A stretch of DNA of 33,661 bases from Gammaproteobacteria bacterium (GTDB lineage: Bacteria; Pseudomonadota; Gammaproteobacteria; Thiohalospirales; Thiohalospiraceae), in contig WFVH01000056.1 of NCBI GenBank assembly GCA_015491735.1, forward strand, positions 1 to 33,661, written 5' to 3'. Below the pieces are notes generated by a model. The model did no database searches. It saw only the letters and a program-made list of their open reading frames with translations, and was not told where the DNA came from. Below, piece by piece: positions 9,020 to 19,071 of the stretch. Both the position numbers and the translations under genes were made by a program. Each line of letters begins with the position of its first letter. Positions within the stretch are counted from its first letter, which is position 1.

Positions 9020-10000
9020 TCAAACTTCCACCACGGTTTCCACCAGGGCCGGGGGGGCGTGCAAATAGGTGGTTGTGTTGCGTTTGGCTTCGATGTCGGC
9101 GTATATCAGTTCGGCCTGTTGTATGCTGATGTCCAGCGTTTTACCCAGTTTAGCTGCAGGAATGCCGTTGTTTTTTGCCCATAGGGCCAGATCCATTTTT
9201 TCGTAGGGGAGGGCGTAATAGAACTCATCCTGCCCCTGGGGCAGGCTGTAGGTGTCTGTTGTTGGTATTGCCGTACAGATCGCTTCTGGAAGGCCCATGT
9301 GTCTGGCAAGTGCATAGACCTGGCTTTTGTACAGATGCGCGATCGGCTTTATGTCCGCTGAACCGTCGCCGTTTTTTACAAAAAACCCCTGGTCATATTC
9401 AACCCGGTTGGGGGTGCCGATAACGCTGAAGTTAAGGCGATCGGCATGGAAATACTCGATTGTCTTGCGAATCCGCTGTTTGAAATTGGTAGCTGCTACA
9501 ATTTGCAGGTACGCTTTGTAGGGCAGCCGTTTTTCGAGGAGTTCTCCTTCCGGGGTCTGCACGATCAGCCGAAAGTAGTGGAACCCCCCTTTTGCTCCCC
9601 CCGATATGACAATCTTGTTTCTCCAGTTCTTTTGGTAAGCGGGGAAAACGGTGCGAATGGCTTCATCCCGCCATCGATAGCAGCCGATGGCATCCAGGGT
9701 TGGCGAAAGATCGGTGACGATGTAATCCAGTTTCAGATGTTCCGCTATCAGCTCCCCCAGACTTGAACTGGTTCGAGAAGAGTCCTGTTCCGGAAGCAGC
9801 AGCGCCTGTACCTTGTCAGCGCCAAATGCTTCTACGCAGAGTGCGGCGCAGACGGAGCTGTCAATTCCTCCCGAAAGGGCAATGATGGCGCCACGGCGGC
9901 GGTGTTTTCTGTTATATGCCCTCAGGGCAGTGCTGATCTTTTCTATTTCCCGATCGTAGTCAAGTTTGAAAACCTGCCGATCCAATGATAGCGATGACAT
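9020..10000 (-). CDS. NAD(+)-synthase-like ATP-dependent amidating enzyme (divergent NadE family)
   Basis: From the chosen start the protein is 326 residues. It has the N-type ATP pyrophosphatase P-loop SGGIDSS (residues 43-49), GTPNRVE (195-201) and GDGSADIKPI (211-220), all features of ammonia-dependent NadE. It lacks a glutaminase domain. It differs from housekeeping NadE by an insertion of about 45 residues (roughly 120-165) and by the segment PTTDTYSLPQGQDEFYYALP (246-265) after the GDG motif. The start is the ATG at 9998-10000, preceded by AAGGTGG; a longer TTG-initiated reading (10045) lacks support. It lies 41 bp after an acyl carrier protein gene. Family knowledge predicts adenylation and amidation of a carboxylate; the substrate is unknown and may be carrier-bound. 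It could still serve as an ordinary NAD synthase. Confidence 0.8.
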   Translation of the reverse strand: MSSLSLDRQVFKLDYDREIEKISTALRAYNRKHRRRGAIIALSGGIDSSVCAALCVEAFGADKVQALLLPEQDSSRTSSSLGELIAEHLKLDYIVTDLSPTLDAIGCYRWRDEAIRTVFPAYQKNWRNKIVISGGAKGGFHYFRLIVQTPEGELLEKRLPYKAYLQIVAATNFKQRIRKTIEYFHADRLNFSVIGTPNRVEYDQGFFVKNGDGSADIKPIAHLYKSQVYALARHMGLPEAICTAIPTTDTYSLPQGQDEFYYALPYEKMDLALWAKNNGIPAAKLGKTLDISIQQAELIYADIEAKRNTTTYLHAPPALVETVVEV

Positions 10001-10041
10001 TCGTCCACCTTCCCGGTTAATAGCTGCGCATCTGCTCCGTT

Positions 10042-10290
10042 TCAAGCCGATTTCTGTTCTACGTAGTGAGTGATTCTGTTCAGTGTGTCGAGGTTCTCCG
10101 GTGTTATTTCATCATCTTCCACCTGGATTTTGAACTCCTCCTCGAGAAAAGTGACCAGTTCGATGACCCCCGTCGAATCCAGCAGGCCCAGCTCCAGAAA
10201 GGAGGTGTCGTTTCCCAGCTCGATATCATTTTGACCCATCAAAAAGTTGTCCCGAATATAATTCTCGATGATTGTTCTGGCCTTTGCCAT
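10042..10290 (-). CDS. Stand-alone acyl carrier protein
   Basis: This 82-residue acidic protein has the four-helix carrier fold signature. GLLDSTGVIELV (residues 35-46) contains the phosphopantetheine-attachment serine S39, here in a DST context instead of the DSL of fatty-acid AcpP. The start is the ATG at 10288-10290, because AGGGAG lies about 10 nt upstream. The in-frame GTG 9 bp earlier is only 1 nt from that site and is unlikely. The gene precedes the NAD-synthase-like gene in the same direction, suggesting that the two act together on a carrier-tethered intermediate. It is not beside fabF or fabD, so it is probably a specialised carrier. Activation would need a phosphopantetheinyl transferase such as the AcpS encoded at 12935-13318. 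Confidence 0.88.
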   Translation of the reverse strand: MAKARTIIENYIRDNFLMGQNDIELGNDTSFLELGLLDSTGVIELVTFLEEEFKIQVEDDEITPENLDTLNRITHYVEQKSA

Positions 10291-10379
10291 GGCTACCACT
10301 CTCCCTCATGGTTATTCAAAAGTAACGAAAACACTGAAAAGCATGAACCGTTTCCCCTTGAAACTGATTTTCTCTGTTA

Positions 10380-10531
10380 GTAACTATTCAGCTCACCCCT
10401 GAAATCCGCCATTTCTGCGTTGAAAAATGGTCATTTACGCTCGTAAACTCCCATTTTTCGCCTTGAACTGACGAATTTCAGGGGCAATCTGAACAGTTAC
10501 CGGCTTGTTTTATACTATGCTGAATAGTTAC
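10380..10531 (+). mobile_element. Palindromic MITE-like element, copy 1 (full length, perfect 8-bp target duplication)
   Basis: The element has a 121-bp foldback core (10380-10500, GTAACTATTCAG to CTGAACAGTTAC) plus a 31-bp tail ending in CTGAATAGTTAC at 10531. It is flanked by CTCTGTTA at 10372-10379 and again at 10532-10539, an exact 8-bp direct repeat that marks it as a transposed unit. It occupies the 412-bp gap between rarA and the carrier-protein gene; the rest of that gap (10540-10702) shows nothing recognisable. It encodes no protein. Arms pair imperfectly around a TTTAC/GTAAA apex. Confidence 0.9.
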
Positions 10532-10702
10532 CTCTGTTATTTATCGGGTAAAAAGCTGTTTTTCAAAGGGGGGATGACTGTTTGCTGATAATATTGCAAT
10601 AGGGTACTGATGTGAAGTAGAAATACAGTTGGATAAGCGGGGCATACGTGGCGACGGATCAAGCGGCCTTGCTTTTGCAGCCATGAGGGTGCAGGCGGCA
10701 GA

Positions 10703-12034
10703 TCATTTGGGAGATGTTTTTTTGTCCAGTTCCCGCAGGTGCTTCAGTTTCTCTCCTATTTTGAGCTCCAGGCCGCGGGTTACCGGGCGGTAGTAGCTGC
10801 GCGGCTTCATCCCGTCAGGAAAGTAGTTTTCCCCCGCCGCATAACCCTCGGCTTCGTCGTGAGCGTAGCGGTACTTTTTCCCGTACCCCAGCTCTTTCAT
10901 CAGCCGGGTGGGCGCGTTGCGCAGATGTACCGGGACTTCATGGGAGTTGTGCCGGCGGACATCGGCCATCGCTTCATTGAAGGCGTTATAGACGGCATTG
11001 CTTTTGGGAGCGCAGGCAAGGTAGATGATGGCCTGGGCGATGGTCAGTTCGCCTTCGGGGCTTCCCAGCCGTTGCTGCACATCCCAGGCATTGAGCGCCA
11101 GTTGCAGTCCGCGCGGATCGGCATTGCCGATATCTTCGCTGGCCATGCGCACCACGCGCCGGGCGATATAGAGGGGGTCGCAACCGCCATCGAGCATGCG
11201 GGCAAACCAGTACAGCGCGGCGTCAGGAGATGAACCGCGCACCGATTTGTGCAGAGCCGAGATCTGATCATAAAAGGCTTCTCCACCCTTGTCGAAACGG
11301 CGCACGCCACCACTGATCACCTCTTTGACATGCGCCGCATCAATGGCGCCGTTTTCGCTTAGATCGGCACAGATCTCCAGCAGATTCAGGGCGCGGCGTG
11401 CGTCTCCATCGGCCGCCTTCGCCAGCATGTCACGCAGCCCGGGCGGGCACTGCAGCCCGGAACCACCCAGCCCGCGCTCCTCATCCAGCAGTGCGTTGTC
11501 GATAATCCGGCGCAGCTCCTCCGCTTGTAGCGGTTTGAGTACGTAGACTCTTGCCCGCGACAGCAGGGCGTTGTTGAGTTCGAAAGAGGGGTTTTCGGTA
11601 GTGGCGCCGATGAAGGTGACCGTGCCGTCTTCAACGAACGGCAGGAAAGCGTCCTGCTGGGATTTATTGAAGCGGTGTACTTCATCCACGAACAGGATGG
11701 TTCCCTGTGCGGAGATTTCACGCGCCCGTCTGGCCTGTTGAATGGCGGCCCGGATCTCTTTTACTCCACTGAGCACAGCGGAGATGTTCAAAAACTGCGC
11801 CTGGGCATGGTGGGCTATCATCCGCGCCAGTGTGGTTTTGCCGCTACCGGGCGGCCCCCAGAAGATCATGGAATGGAGGCGATCCGCCTCGATCGCCTGG
11901 CGCAACGGTTTGCCGCGGCCCAGCAGATGAGACTGTCCGAAAAACTGCTCCAGCGAGCGGGGACGCATGCGATCGGCCAGCGGCTGCCCGGCAGGGTCAC
12001 CCCCCTGCCGTGGAAACGGTTCGCCTGCGCTCAT
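10703..12034 (-). CDS. rarA: Replication-associated recombination protein A (RarA/MgsA AAA+ ATPase)
   Basis: The 443-residue protein matches RarA in length and motifs. It has [16 protein letters not shown] near the N terminus, Walker [10 protein letters not shown] (about residues 60-68), Walker [17 protein letters not shown], sensor 1 [12 protein letters not shown], and the C-terminal region [11 protein letters not shown] and YAHDEAEGY typical of the family. RarA is a clamp-loader-like ATPase that acts at stalled forks with SSB. It starts 18 bp after lolA, reproducing the common lolA-rarA pair. Downstream on the minus strand is the copy-1 palindromic element. Confidence 0.97.
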   Translation of the reverse strand: MSAGEPFPRQGGDPAGQPLADRMRPRSLEQFFGQSHLLGRGKPLRQAIEADRLHSMIFWGPPGSGKTTLARMIAHHAQAQFLNISAVLSGVKEIRAAIQQARRAREISAQGTILFVDEVHRFNKSQQDAFLPFVEDGTVTFIGATTENPSFELNNALLSRARVYVLKPLQAEELRRIIDNALLDEERGLGGSGLQCPPGLRDMLAKAADGDARRALNLLEICADLSENGAIDAAHVKEVISGGVRRFDKGGEAFYDQISALHKSVRGSSPDAALYWFARMLDGGCDPLYIARRVVRMASEDIGNADPRGLQLALNAWDVQQRLGSPEGELTIAQAIIYLACAPKSNAVYNAFNEAMADVRRHNSHEVPVHLRNAPTRLMKELGYGKKYRYAHDEAEGYAAGENYFPDGMKPRSYYRPVTRGLELKIGEKLKHLRELDKKTSPK

Positions 12035-12052
12035 CCGCCGTATTTCAACCTG

Positions 12053-12760
12053 CTACTGACCATCTATGACATCCACTCCCTGGGGGGCGGTGAAGCTGAA
12101 CAGTTTGGCAGGAAGCCGGGTATTCACCTTTACGTCGCGGAACTGCAACCGGGTGGTTTGCCCAAGTATATCCACCACCTCCATCAAGCGCAGCCCCTTG
12201 CTGCTGAATCCCAGCCGCACGCTCTGGAAACTGCTCTGCTCCTGTTTGGGCTGCAGTTCCAGCCACTGCAGATCAGAGCTGCTGCGCTTCAATTGCCGAA
12301 TGATAAAATCGTTTTCCAGCGGGCGCTTGCCGCTCAGCAGCAGGGCAGGGGTGTCGCCCACGGCGCTGTCGATGGATTTGACGATGACCTGCTCCAGGTC
12401 GGGATCGTAGTTCCAGATCTTGCCGCCATCGGCCACATAGAGCTGTTTGTAGGGCTTGGTGTACTCAAAGCGGAATTTTCCCGGCCGCTGCAGGGCAAAA
12501 ACTCCCTCGCTGGTTTGCAGCGGTTTGCCGCTTTCATCGAACCGGGTCTGGATAAATCCAGCCTGCATGGTCTTTATCCCGCTATAAAAGGCGTCAAGAT
12601 GTTCGCGCGCCGTTGTTGCCTGGACGGCAGCGGTCACGGCGACAAGATAAAGGGCCGTTATCAGGCCGGTGATCCTTCGATGCCTTGCCGCAGGCATACG
12701 CACGGTAGCTGAGGCTCCTGTATTCCGTTGCCGGATTGGTAACTTGCTGGGTGTTTTCAT
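12053..12760 (-). CDS. lolA: Outer-membrane lipoprotein carrier protein LolA
   Basis: The periplasmic chaperone carries lipoproteins from LolCDE to LolB. The chosen ATG (12758-12760) has AAGGAT about 7 nt upstream and gives 235 residues; an upstream ATG at 12808 lies inside the repeat element and is not credible. The basic start and hydrophobic core ITGLITALYLVAVTAAVQA form a signal peptide. Mature sequence has the LolA features MQAGFIQTRFDESGKPLQTSEGVF (abridged here) and GKFRFEYTKPYKQLYVADGGKIWNYD in overlapping parts of residues about 60-115. The leader before the hydrophobic core is rather long, so a later start near 12697 is possible. A 152-bp palindromic element ends 21 bp upstream of this start. 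Confidence 0.93.
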   Translation of the reverse strand: MKTPSKLPIRQRNTGASATVRMPAARHRRITGLITALYLVAVTAAVQATTAREHLDAFYSGIKTMQAGFIQTRFDESGKPLQTSEGVFALQRPGKFRFEYTKPYKQLYVADGGKIWNYDPDLEQVIVKSIDSAVGDTPALLLSGKRPLENDFIIRQLKRSSSDLQWLELQPKQEQSSFQSVRLGFSSKGLRLMEVVDILGQTTRLQFRDVKVNTRLPAKLFSFTAPQGVDVIDGQ

Positions 12761-12781
12761 CGGTTGGATCCTTTTCAGGTT

Positions 12782-12933
12782 GTAACTATTCAGCATAGTA
12801 TGAAACAAGCCGGTAACTGTTCAGCTCACCCCTGAAATCCGCCATTTCTGCGTTAAAAAAGGGTCATTTACACCCGTAAACGCCCATTTTTAACGCAGAA
12901 ATGGCGGATTTCAGGGGTGAGCTGAACAGTTAC
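12782..12933 (-). mobile_element. Palindromic MITE-like element, copy 2 (perfect 47-bp inverted arms)
   Basis: The copy lies in reverse orientation: tail 12782-12812, core 12813-12933. It is flanked by TTCAGGTT at 12774-12781 and 12934-12941, an exact 8-bp direct repeat. Unlike the other copies, its arms are identical: 12813-12859 is the exact reverse complement of 12887-12933, leaving a 27-nt apex that itself has TTTAC/GTAAA. The acpS stop codon (12935-12937) lies in the duplicated target, so acpS was left intact. Transcribed from acpS toward lolA, it would form a very long hairpin. Confidence 0.92.
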
Positions 12934-12934
12934 T

Positions 12935-13318
12935 TCAGGTTTTGCACTGCAAGGTAACGAATGCCAGCGCATACTCCTCTTCATCGGCCAGACTGAGATG
13001 AGCTGCCTCGATCCCGCTGCGGATGATGAAAGTTTGCGCCTGTTCGCTGAAACAGAGCAAGGGGCGGCCATTCTGCTCGTGGCTGACAGTGATCTGTTTC
13101 AAGGTGATGCCGTCACGGAACCCGGTTCCCATCGCTTTGGCTGCTGCCTCTTTGGCGGCAAAACGTTTGGCCAGAAAATGGGCGCGACGCTTGCTCTGGA
13201 GGAAGGCAGGCCACTCCTCTCCGGCCAGGATACGCCGGGCGAATGGTTCACCGAAGCGCTCCAGACTGTTGCGCATGCGCGAGATGCGCACGATGTCGGT
13301 GCCGACGCCGAAGATCAC
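12935..13318 (-). CDS. acpS: Holo-[acyl-carrier-protein] synthase
   Basis: AcpS transfers 4'-phosphopantetheine from CoA to the serine of acyl carrier proteins. The 127-residue product has the family signature: [11 protein letters not shown] (residues 5-15, metal-binding Asp) and [16 protein letters not shown] (catalytic Lys/Glu region, about 53-68), then [13 protein letters not shown] near the end. Start is GTG at 13316-13318, overlapping the pdxJ stop by 4 bp; pdxJ-acpS is a usual proteobacterial pair. The stop codon lies inside the 8-bp target duplication of palindromic element copy 2. Confidence 0.96.
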   Translation of the reverse strand: MIFGVGTDIVRISRMRNSLERFGEPFARRILAGEEWPAFLQSKRRAHFLAKRFAAKEAAAKAMGTGFRDGITLKQITVSHEQNGRPLLCFSEQAQTFIIRSGIEAAHLSLADEEEYALAFVTLQCKT

Positions 13319-14052
13319 GGCTGGCGGGCCTCCAGCATCAGCCGTTTCATTTCGCGCACCGCCTGTTCCAGGCCGGTAAACAGCGCACGGGCGATGATGG
13401 CATGTCCAATGTTGAGTTCCCGGACTCCGGGCAGCGCCGCAACGGGTTTTACATTCTGGTAGTTGAGTCCGTGCCCGGCATTGGTCTGCAGACCCAGTTG
13501 GCAGCCCAGTTCGACGGCGTGCGCGATGCGGCGGTACTCATCATCCCTTTCCTGCTGGTTGGCCGCATCTGCGTAACGGCCGGTGTGGATCTCCACGACC
13601 GGGACGCCAAGCTGCGCAGCCGCTTCAATCTGCCGGGGTTGCGGATCGATGAATAGCGAGACGCAGATTCCGGCGTCTGCCAGCCGCTGGCAGCCAGCCT
13701 GGAGCTGCCCGCTGTTGCCGGCCACATCGAGTCCGCCCTCGGTAGTCAGCTCTTCGCGCCGCTCCGGCACCAGGCAGCAGTTCTCCGGTTTTGTCTGTAC
13801 CGCAATATCCAGCATCTCTTCGGTAAGCGCCATCTCCAGATTCATCGGGATGTTCAGCATCCCCTTGAGGAGTGTGACATCACGATCCTGGATGTGACGC
13901 CGATCCTCGCGCAGGTGCAGGGTAAGACCGTCCGCCCCGGCCAGCTCCACCAGCATGGCCGCCTGCAGCGGATCCGGATAGCGGGTGCCGCGCGCCTGGC
14001 GCAGGGTGGCGACGTGATCGATATTGACCCCCAGCAGAATTTCATTTGTCAC
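13315..14052 (-). CDS. pdxJ: Pyridoxine 5'-phosphate synthase
   Basis: PdxJ condenses 1-deoxyxylulose 5-phosphate with 3-amino-2-oxopropyl phosphate to form pyridoxine 5'-phosphate. The 245-residue barrel protein shows [17 protein letters not shown] (residues 8-24), [36 protein letters not shown] and the late GHGLNYQNV and [13 protein letters not shown] motifs. All are conserved in the family. Start is GTG at 14050-14052 in a 4-bp overlap with recO; its end overlaps acpS by 4 bp. Length and motifs are normal. Confidence 0.97.
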   Translation of the reverse strand: MTNEILLGVNIDHVATLRQARGTRYPDPLQAAMLVELAGADGLTLHLREDRRHIQDRDVTLLKGMLNIPMNLEMALTEEMLDIAVQTKPENCCLVPERREELTTEGGLDVAGNSGQLQAGCQRLADAGICVSLFIDPQPRQIEAAAQLGVPVVEIHTGRYADAANQQERDDEYRRIAHAVELGCQLGLQTNAGHGLNYQNVKPVAALPGVRELNIGHAIIARALFTGLEQAVREMKRLMLEARQP

Positions 14053-14789
14053 AACGTTGTTCCTCTGTTGACGCCTTTCAGGCTGCGAAACAGCTCACGG
14101 CTGCGCAGCGGCTTGCTGCCCAGGTAGAATGCCAGTACGGTGCGCATCAGACGCAGCGCATCCTTCCTGCTCTGTTGGTCGGGAAACTGTCCGCTCGCCA
14201 AAGCCAGCAGGCTGCTTCCGGCCAGTTGCACGCCGTTGGCCGGTTCCCCTGTCGCCAGCTCCACCGGCCCGCGTTCAATATGATAACAGTAGTGCGCTTC
14301 CGGCTGTATTGGCCGGCCATGCTCTACCTCATGGTCGAGAGTCATTCCGTAGCCCAACTCCTGCAGCAGGTGACATTCAAACAGGCGCAGTGCATCCTGA
14401 CCGGCCCTCCGTTCACCCAGCCGGTTTAATGTCCGGTGATAGTTGCGGAACAGCCGGGGATAGGGGACATGGCGCCCGGTCAACCGCAGCAGCAGTTCAT
14501 TGAGATAGAAGCCACTCATCAGCGCGGCGCCGGAGAGCACTGGCGGCGCGCCATCCGGTTCCGCGGTGCGCATGGTTGCCAGTTCACCGCGGCTGTGCCA
14601 GGAGAGCAGCAGCGGGCGGAACGGCTGGAGTCTTCCCTGCAACCGGGAGCGTTTTGACGAAACGCCACGCGCTATCATGCCAAAGCGCCCGTAGTCCCGG
14701 CTGAACACCTCCAGCAAGCGGCTGCTGTTTCGGTAAGGGTGATGGTGAAGGATATAAGCGGGATGCAGCTCGACCCGCTCAGTTTTCAT
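14049..14789 (-). CDS. recO: DNA repair protein RecO
   Basis: RecO works with RecF and RecR to load RecA on SSB-coated gaps. From the ATG at 14787-14789 the protein is 246 residues. It begins [30 protein letters not shown] in parts, matching the family's N-terminal OB fold, with [16 protein letters not shown] and [11 protein letters not shown] following. The C-terminal part ends in the SRELFRSLK-type helix. The start lies 11 bp inside the end of era. An upstream ATG at 14822 with a possible GAGGG site would add 11 unconserved residues and is less likely. The era-recO-pdxJ order is classic. Confidence 0.93.
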   Translation of the reverse strand: MKTERVELHPAYILHHHPYRNSSRLLEVFSRDYGRFGMIARGVSSKRSRLQGRLQPFRPLLLSWHSRGELATMRTAEPDGAPPVLSGAALMSGFYLNELLLRLTGRHVPYPRLFRNYHRTLNRLGERRAGQDALRLFECHLLQELGYGMTLDHEVEHGRPIQPEAHYCYHIERGPVELATGEPANGVQLAGSSLLALASGQFPDQQSRKDALRLMRTVLAFYLGSKPLRSRELFRSLKGVNRGTTL

Positions 14790-15678
14790 CGCTGTATCCC
14801 AGGCTGCGCAGGGCGCGATCATCGTCCGACCATCCCTCTTTTACCTTGACCCAGAGCTGCAGAAACACCCGGGTTCCGAGCAGCAGCTCTATCTCCTTGC
14901 GCGCTTGCTCCCCTATCGTTTTCAGTTGTTTGCCGCCCTTGCCGATCACGATACCCTTGTGACTTGAACGTTCGACCCAGATGATGGCGGCGATCCTGGT
15001 CAGACCGCTCTCTCCGGCGGAAAAGGCTTCAATCTCCACGGTAAGAGCATAGGGAAGCTCCTGCCCCAGCCGGCGCATCAGTTTTTCGCGGATGATTTCA
15101 GCGACCAGGAAACGTTCACTGCGATCGGTCAACTGGTCGGGAGGAAAAACCGGCGGTTGCTCGGGGAGCAGCCTCTCCACCACCGGTTCCAGGCGGGAAA
15201 TATCCGCTTTCCGGGTTGCCGTGACAGGGATGACCTCAATGAACGATCCTTTCTCTGTCAGCTTCTGCAAATAAGGTAGCAGTCGTTCCTTGTCGCTGAC
15301 CGTATCCACTTTGTTCGCCAGCAGCAGAACCGGAGCCTTTGTCTGCTGCAGCCGTTCCAGCACCGCCTCATCCTCGTCGGTCCAGCGCAGTGCCTCTACC
15401 ATGAAGATGATGAGATCGACATCCTGCAGACTGGCTGAGGCTACCCGGTTCATATAGCGGTTCATTGCCCGTCTGGCCTGCGTGTGGATCCCGGGTGTAT
15501 CCACATAGATGACCTGTGCATGGCCGGTGGATTTAATGCCGAGAATCCGGTGCCGGGTGGTTTGCGGTTTACTGGAGGTGATACTGATCTTCTGCCCGAG
15601 AATATGGTTGAGCAGGGTGGATTTGCCCACATTGGGCCGCCCGACGATGGTGACATAGCCGCAGCGGTAGTTACTCAT
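14779..15678 (-). CDS. era: GTPase Era
   Basis: Era is an essential GTPase that binds the 3' end of 16S rRNA and helps 30S maturation. The 299-residue protein has G1 GRPNVGKS (residues 13-20), the PQTTRHRILG switch region, G3 DTPG, G4 NKVD and the TATR loop. A C-terminal KH RNA-binding domain contains GIVIGKGGKQLKTIG. It overlaps rnc by 8 bp upstream and recO downstream. All motifs are intact. Confidence 0.98.
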   Translation of the reverse strand: MSNYRCGYVTIVGRPNVGKSTLLNHILGQKISITSSKPQTTRHRILGIKSTGHAQVIYVDTPGIHTQARRAMNRYMNRVASASLQDVDLIIFMVEALRWTDEDEAVLERLQQTKAPVLLLANKVDTVSDKERLLPYLQKLTEKGSFIEVIPVTATRKADISRLEPVVERLLPEQPPVFPPDQLTDRSERFLVAEIIREKLMRRLGQELPYALTVEIEAFSAGESGLTRIAAIIWVERSSHKGIVIGKGGKQLKTIGEQARKEIELLLGTRVFLQLWVKVKEGWSDDDRALRSLGYSDEN

Positions 15679-16387
15679 GTCCCTTCAACAGCCGGAGCGC
15701 CTTCCCGGCCGCCACCTGCTCCGCCTTGCGGCGGCTGCTGCCCTTGCCCTCGATCTGAACCGGCAGCACGGGGATTTCACACTGTACGACATAGATCCGT
15801 GCGTGCTTGTCACCCTCTTCCCCGGTGATTCGGTAGTTGGGAAGAGGCATCCTGCGTGACTGCAAAAACTCCTGCAGCCGGGTTTTGGGATCTTTCAGCT
15901 GATCCAGATCGGGAAGCGAGCCGAGCCAGGGCTGGTAGAGACGCAGAATCACGTTCCTGGCCGTTTCAAGGCCGCCATCCAGGCTGATTGCGCCAAAAAT
16001 CGCTTCCAGGGCATCTGCCAGAATGGAGGTGCGGCGAAAACCACCGCTTTTCAGCTCCCCCGGTCCGAGCTTGAGATGGTCGCCCAAAGAGAGTTGCTGC
16101 GCTATTTCCGCCAGGGTCTCGCCTTTGACCAGGCTGGAGCGCAACCGGCTCAAATCACCCTCCTTGCAGTGTGGATAGCGGTGAAACAGCTCATGACTGA
16201 TGACATGTTCAAGCACGGCATCCCCCAGAAACTCCAGCCGCTCATAGTTGTCGCTCGCCGCGCTGCGGTGGGTAAGCGCCGTTTCCAGCAGACGCGGGTT
16301 GCGGAAGGCGTAGCCCAGCGTGCGGCCCAGATGCTCCCGTGAAGCGTTATTCGATGATCGTGCCAATGCGGCTCCAGGTGATTCCAC
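15671..16387 (-). CDS. rnc: Ribonuclease III
   Basis: RNase III cleaves double-stranded RNA during rRNA processing and mRNA turnover. The 238-residue frame holds the signature ERLEFLGDAVLEH with its catalytic acidic residues, LADALEAIFGAI (second acidic cluster), and a C-terminal double-stranded RNA-binding domain ending GKGSSRRKAEQVAAGKALR. The GTG at 16387 would overlap lepB by 41 bp. A TTG at 16364-16366, seven codons later, has GGAG about 5 nt upstream and may be the real start. The product would act on long hairpins such as those encoded by the palindromic elements here, though that link is speculative. Confidence 0.96.
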   Translation of the reverse strand: MESPGAALARSSNNASREHLGRTLGYAFRNPRLLETALTHRSAASDNYERLEFLGDAVLEHVISHELFHRYPHCKEGDLSRLRSSLVKGETLAEIAQQLSLGDHLKLGPGELKSGGFRRTSILADALEAIFGAISLDGGLETARNVILRLYQPWLGSLPDLDQLKDPKTRLQEFLQSRRMPLPNYRITGEEGDKHARIYVVQCEIPVLPVQIEGKGSSRRKAEQVAAGKALRLLKGHE

Positions 16388-17155
16388 CGGCTACCGGATC
16401 CCAGTTCATCCAGACGAAAAAAGCCTTGCCAACCAGATTGACCTCCGGAACCGTGCCCCAGAAACGGCTGTCCCGGCTGTTGTCCCGGTTGTCGCCCAGT
16501 ACGAAATACTGCCCATCGGGCACGGTATATTCAAAGTCCCGGTTAAAGCCGTTTGAGCGCACCAGGATGTCATAGCTGACCTCCCCAATGGTCTCCTTGT
16601 AGCGCATCGCACCAGTCATGCTGGCGCTGGCGCCATCGGCAATATATTTGCCAACCAGCTTTTGTGGAACAGGCTTGCCATTGATATAGAGTTTCTTGCC
16701 GGCATAACGAATATGATCACCCGGTATGCCGACGACTCGCTTGATATAGTCAATACCGGGGTCTTCCGGATAACGGAATACGGCAATGTCCCCCCGTTGC
16801 GGCTCGCCTATCTCCACTATTTTGGTGTTCAGCACCGGCAGCCGCAGGCCATAGGAGAACTTGTTGACCAGGATAAAATCACCGACCAGCAGGGTGGGCA
16901 TCATCGATCCCGACGGGATCCGAAACGGCTCAACCAGGAAAGAGCGCAGCACCAGAACCGCCAGTATAATCGGGAAAAACGATTTGGAGTACTCGACAAT
17001 CAAGGGGAGTTTTTCCTGCTCCACAGCAGAAGCACCTGCCACTCCCGAGGAGAGCGCCATCTCCCGGCGCCGGGGTGCGAATATCAGGGCATCCAGCGCC
17101 CAGATTGCGCCGGTGACAAATGTCGCCAGTACCAGAAAAGCGGGAAAATTTATAT

Positions 17156-17159
<4 letters not shown>
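16347..17159 (-). CDS. lepB: Signal peptidase I
   Basis: LepB removes signal peptides at the outer face of the inner membrane. The 270-residue protein has a first membrane segment (about residues 5-27), a cytoplasmic stretch, a second segment (about 60-76), and then box [13 protein letters not shown] with catalytic S85. Box [12 protein letters not shown] follows with general-base K140, and box [15 protein letters not shown] closes the active site. It overlaps lepA by 4 bp (ATGA). lepA-lepB-rnc-era is the standard gammaproteobacterial order. Confidence 0.97.
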
Positions 17160-18961
<1,802 letters not shown>

Positions 18962-19071
18962 CTGAAATGGCCTGGGGGGCGTTCTCAATTGACAAGGCCA
19001 TCATACTGCCGACCCCTTCGGGTTGCGCCTGAAAAAAACCATGCTGCATTGTCCGTTGTCTGTTTACAATG

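Noticed and set aside
10001-10045. TTG start for the NAD-synthase-like gene overlapping the carrier-protein stop
   Set aside because: The ATG at 9998-10000 has a strong AAGGTGG site, and the extra 15 residues look unlike the family.
10380-10531. Intrinsic terminators as the explanation for the palindromic repeats
   Set aside because: The hairpins are far longer than terminators and lack a consistent T-run on the transcribed strand; transposition footprints explain them better. They may still affect transcript ends.
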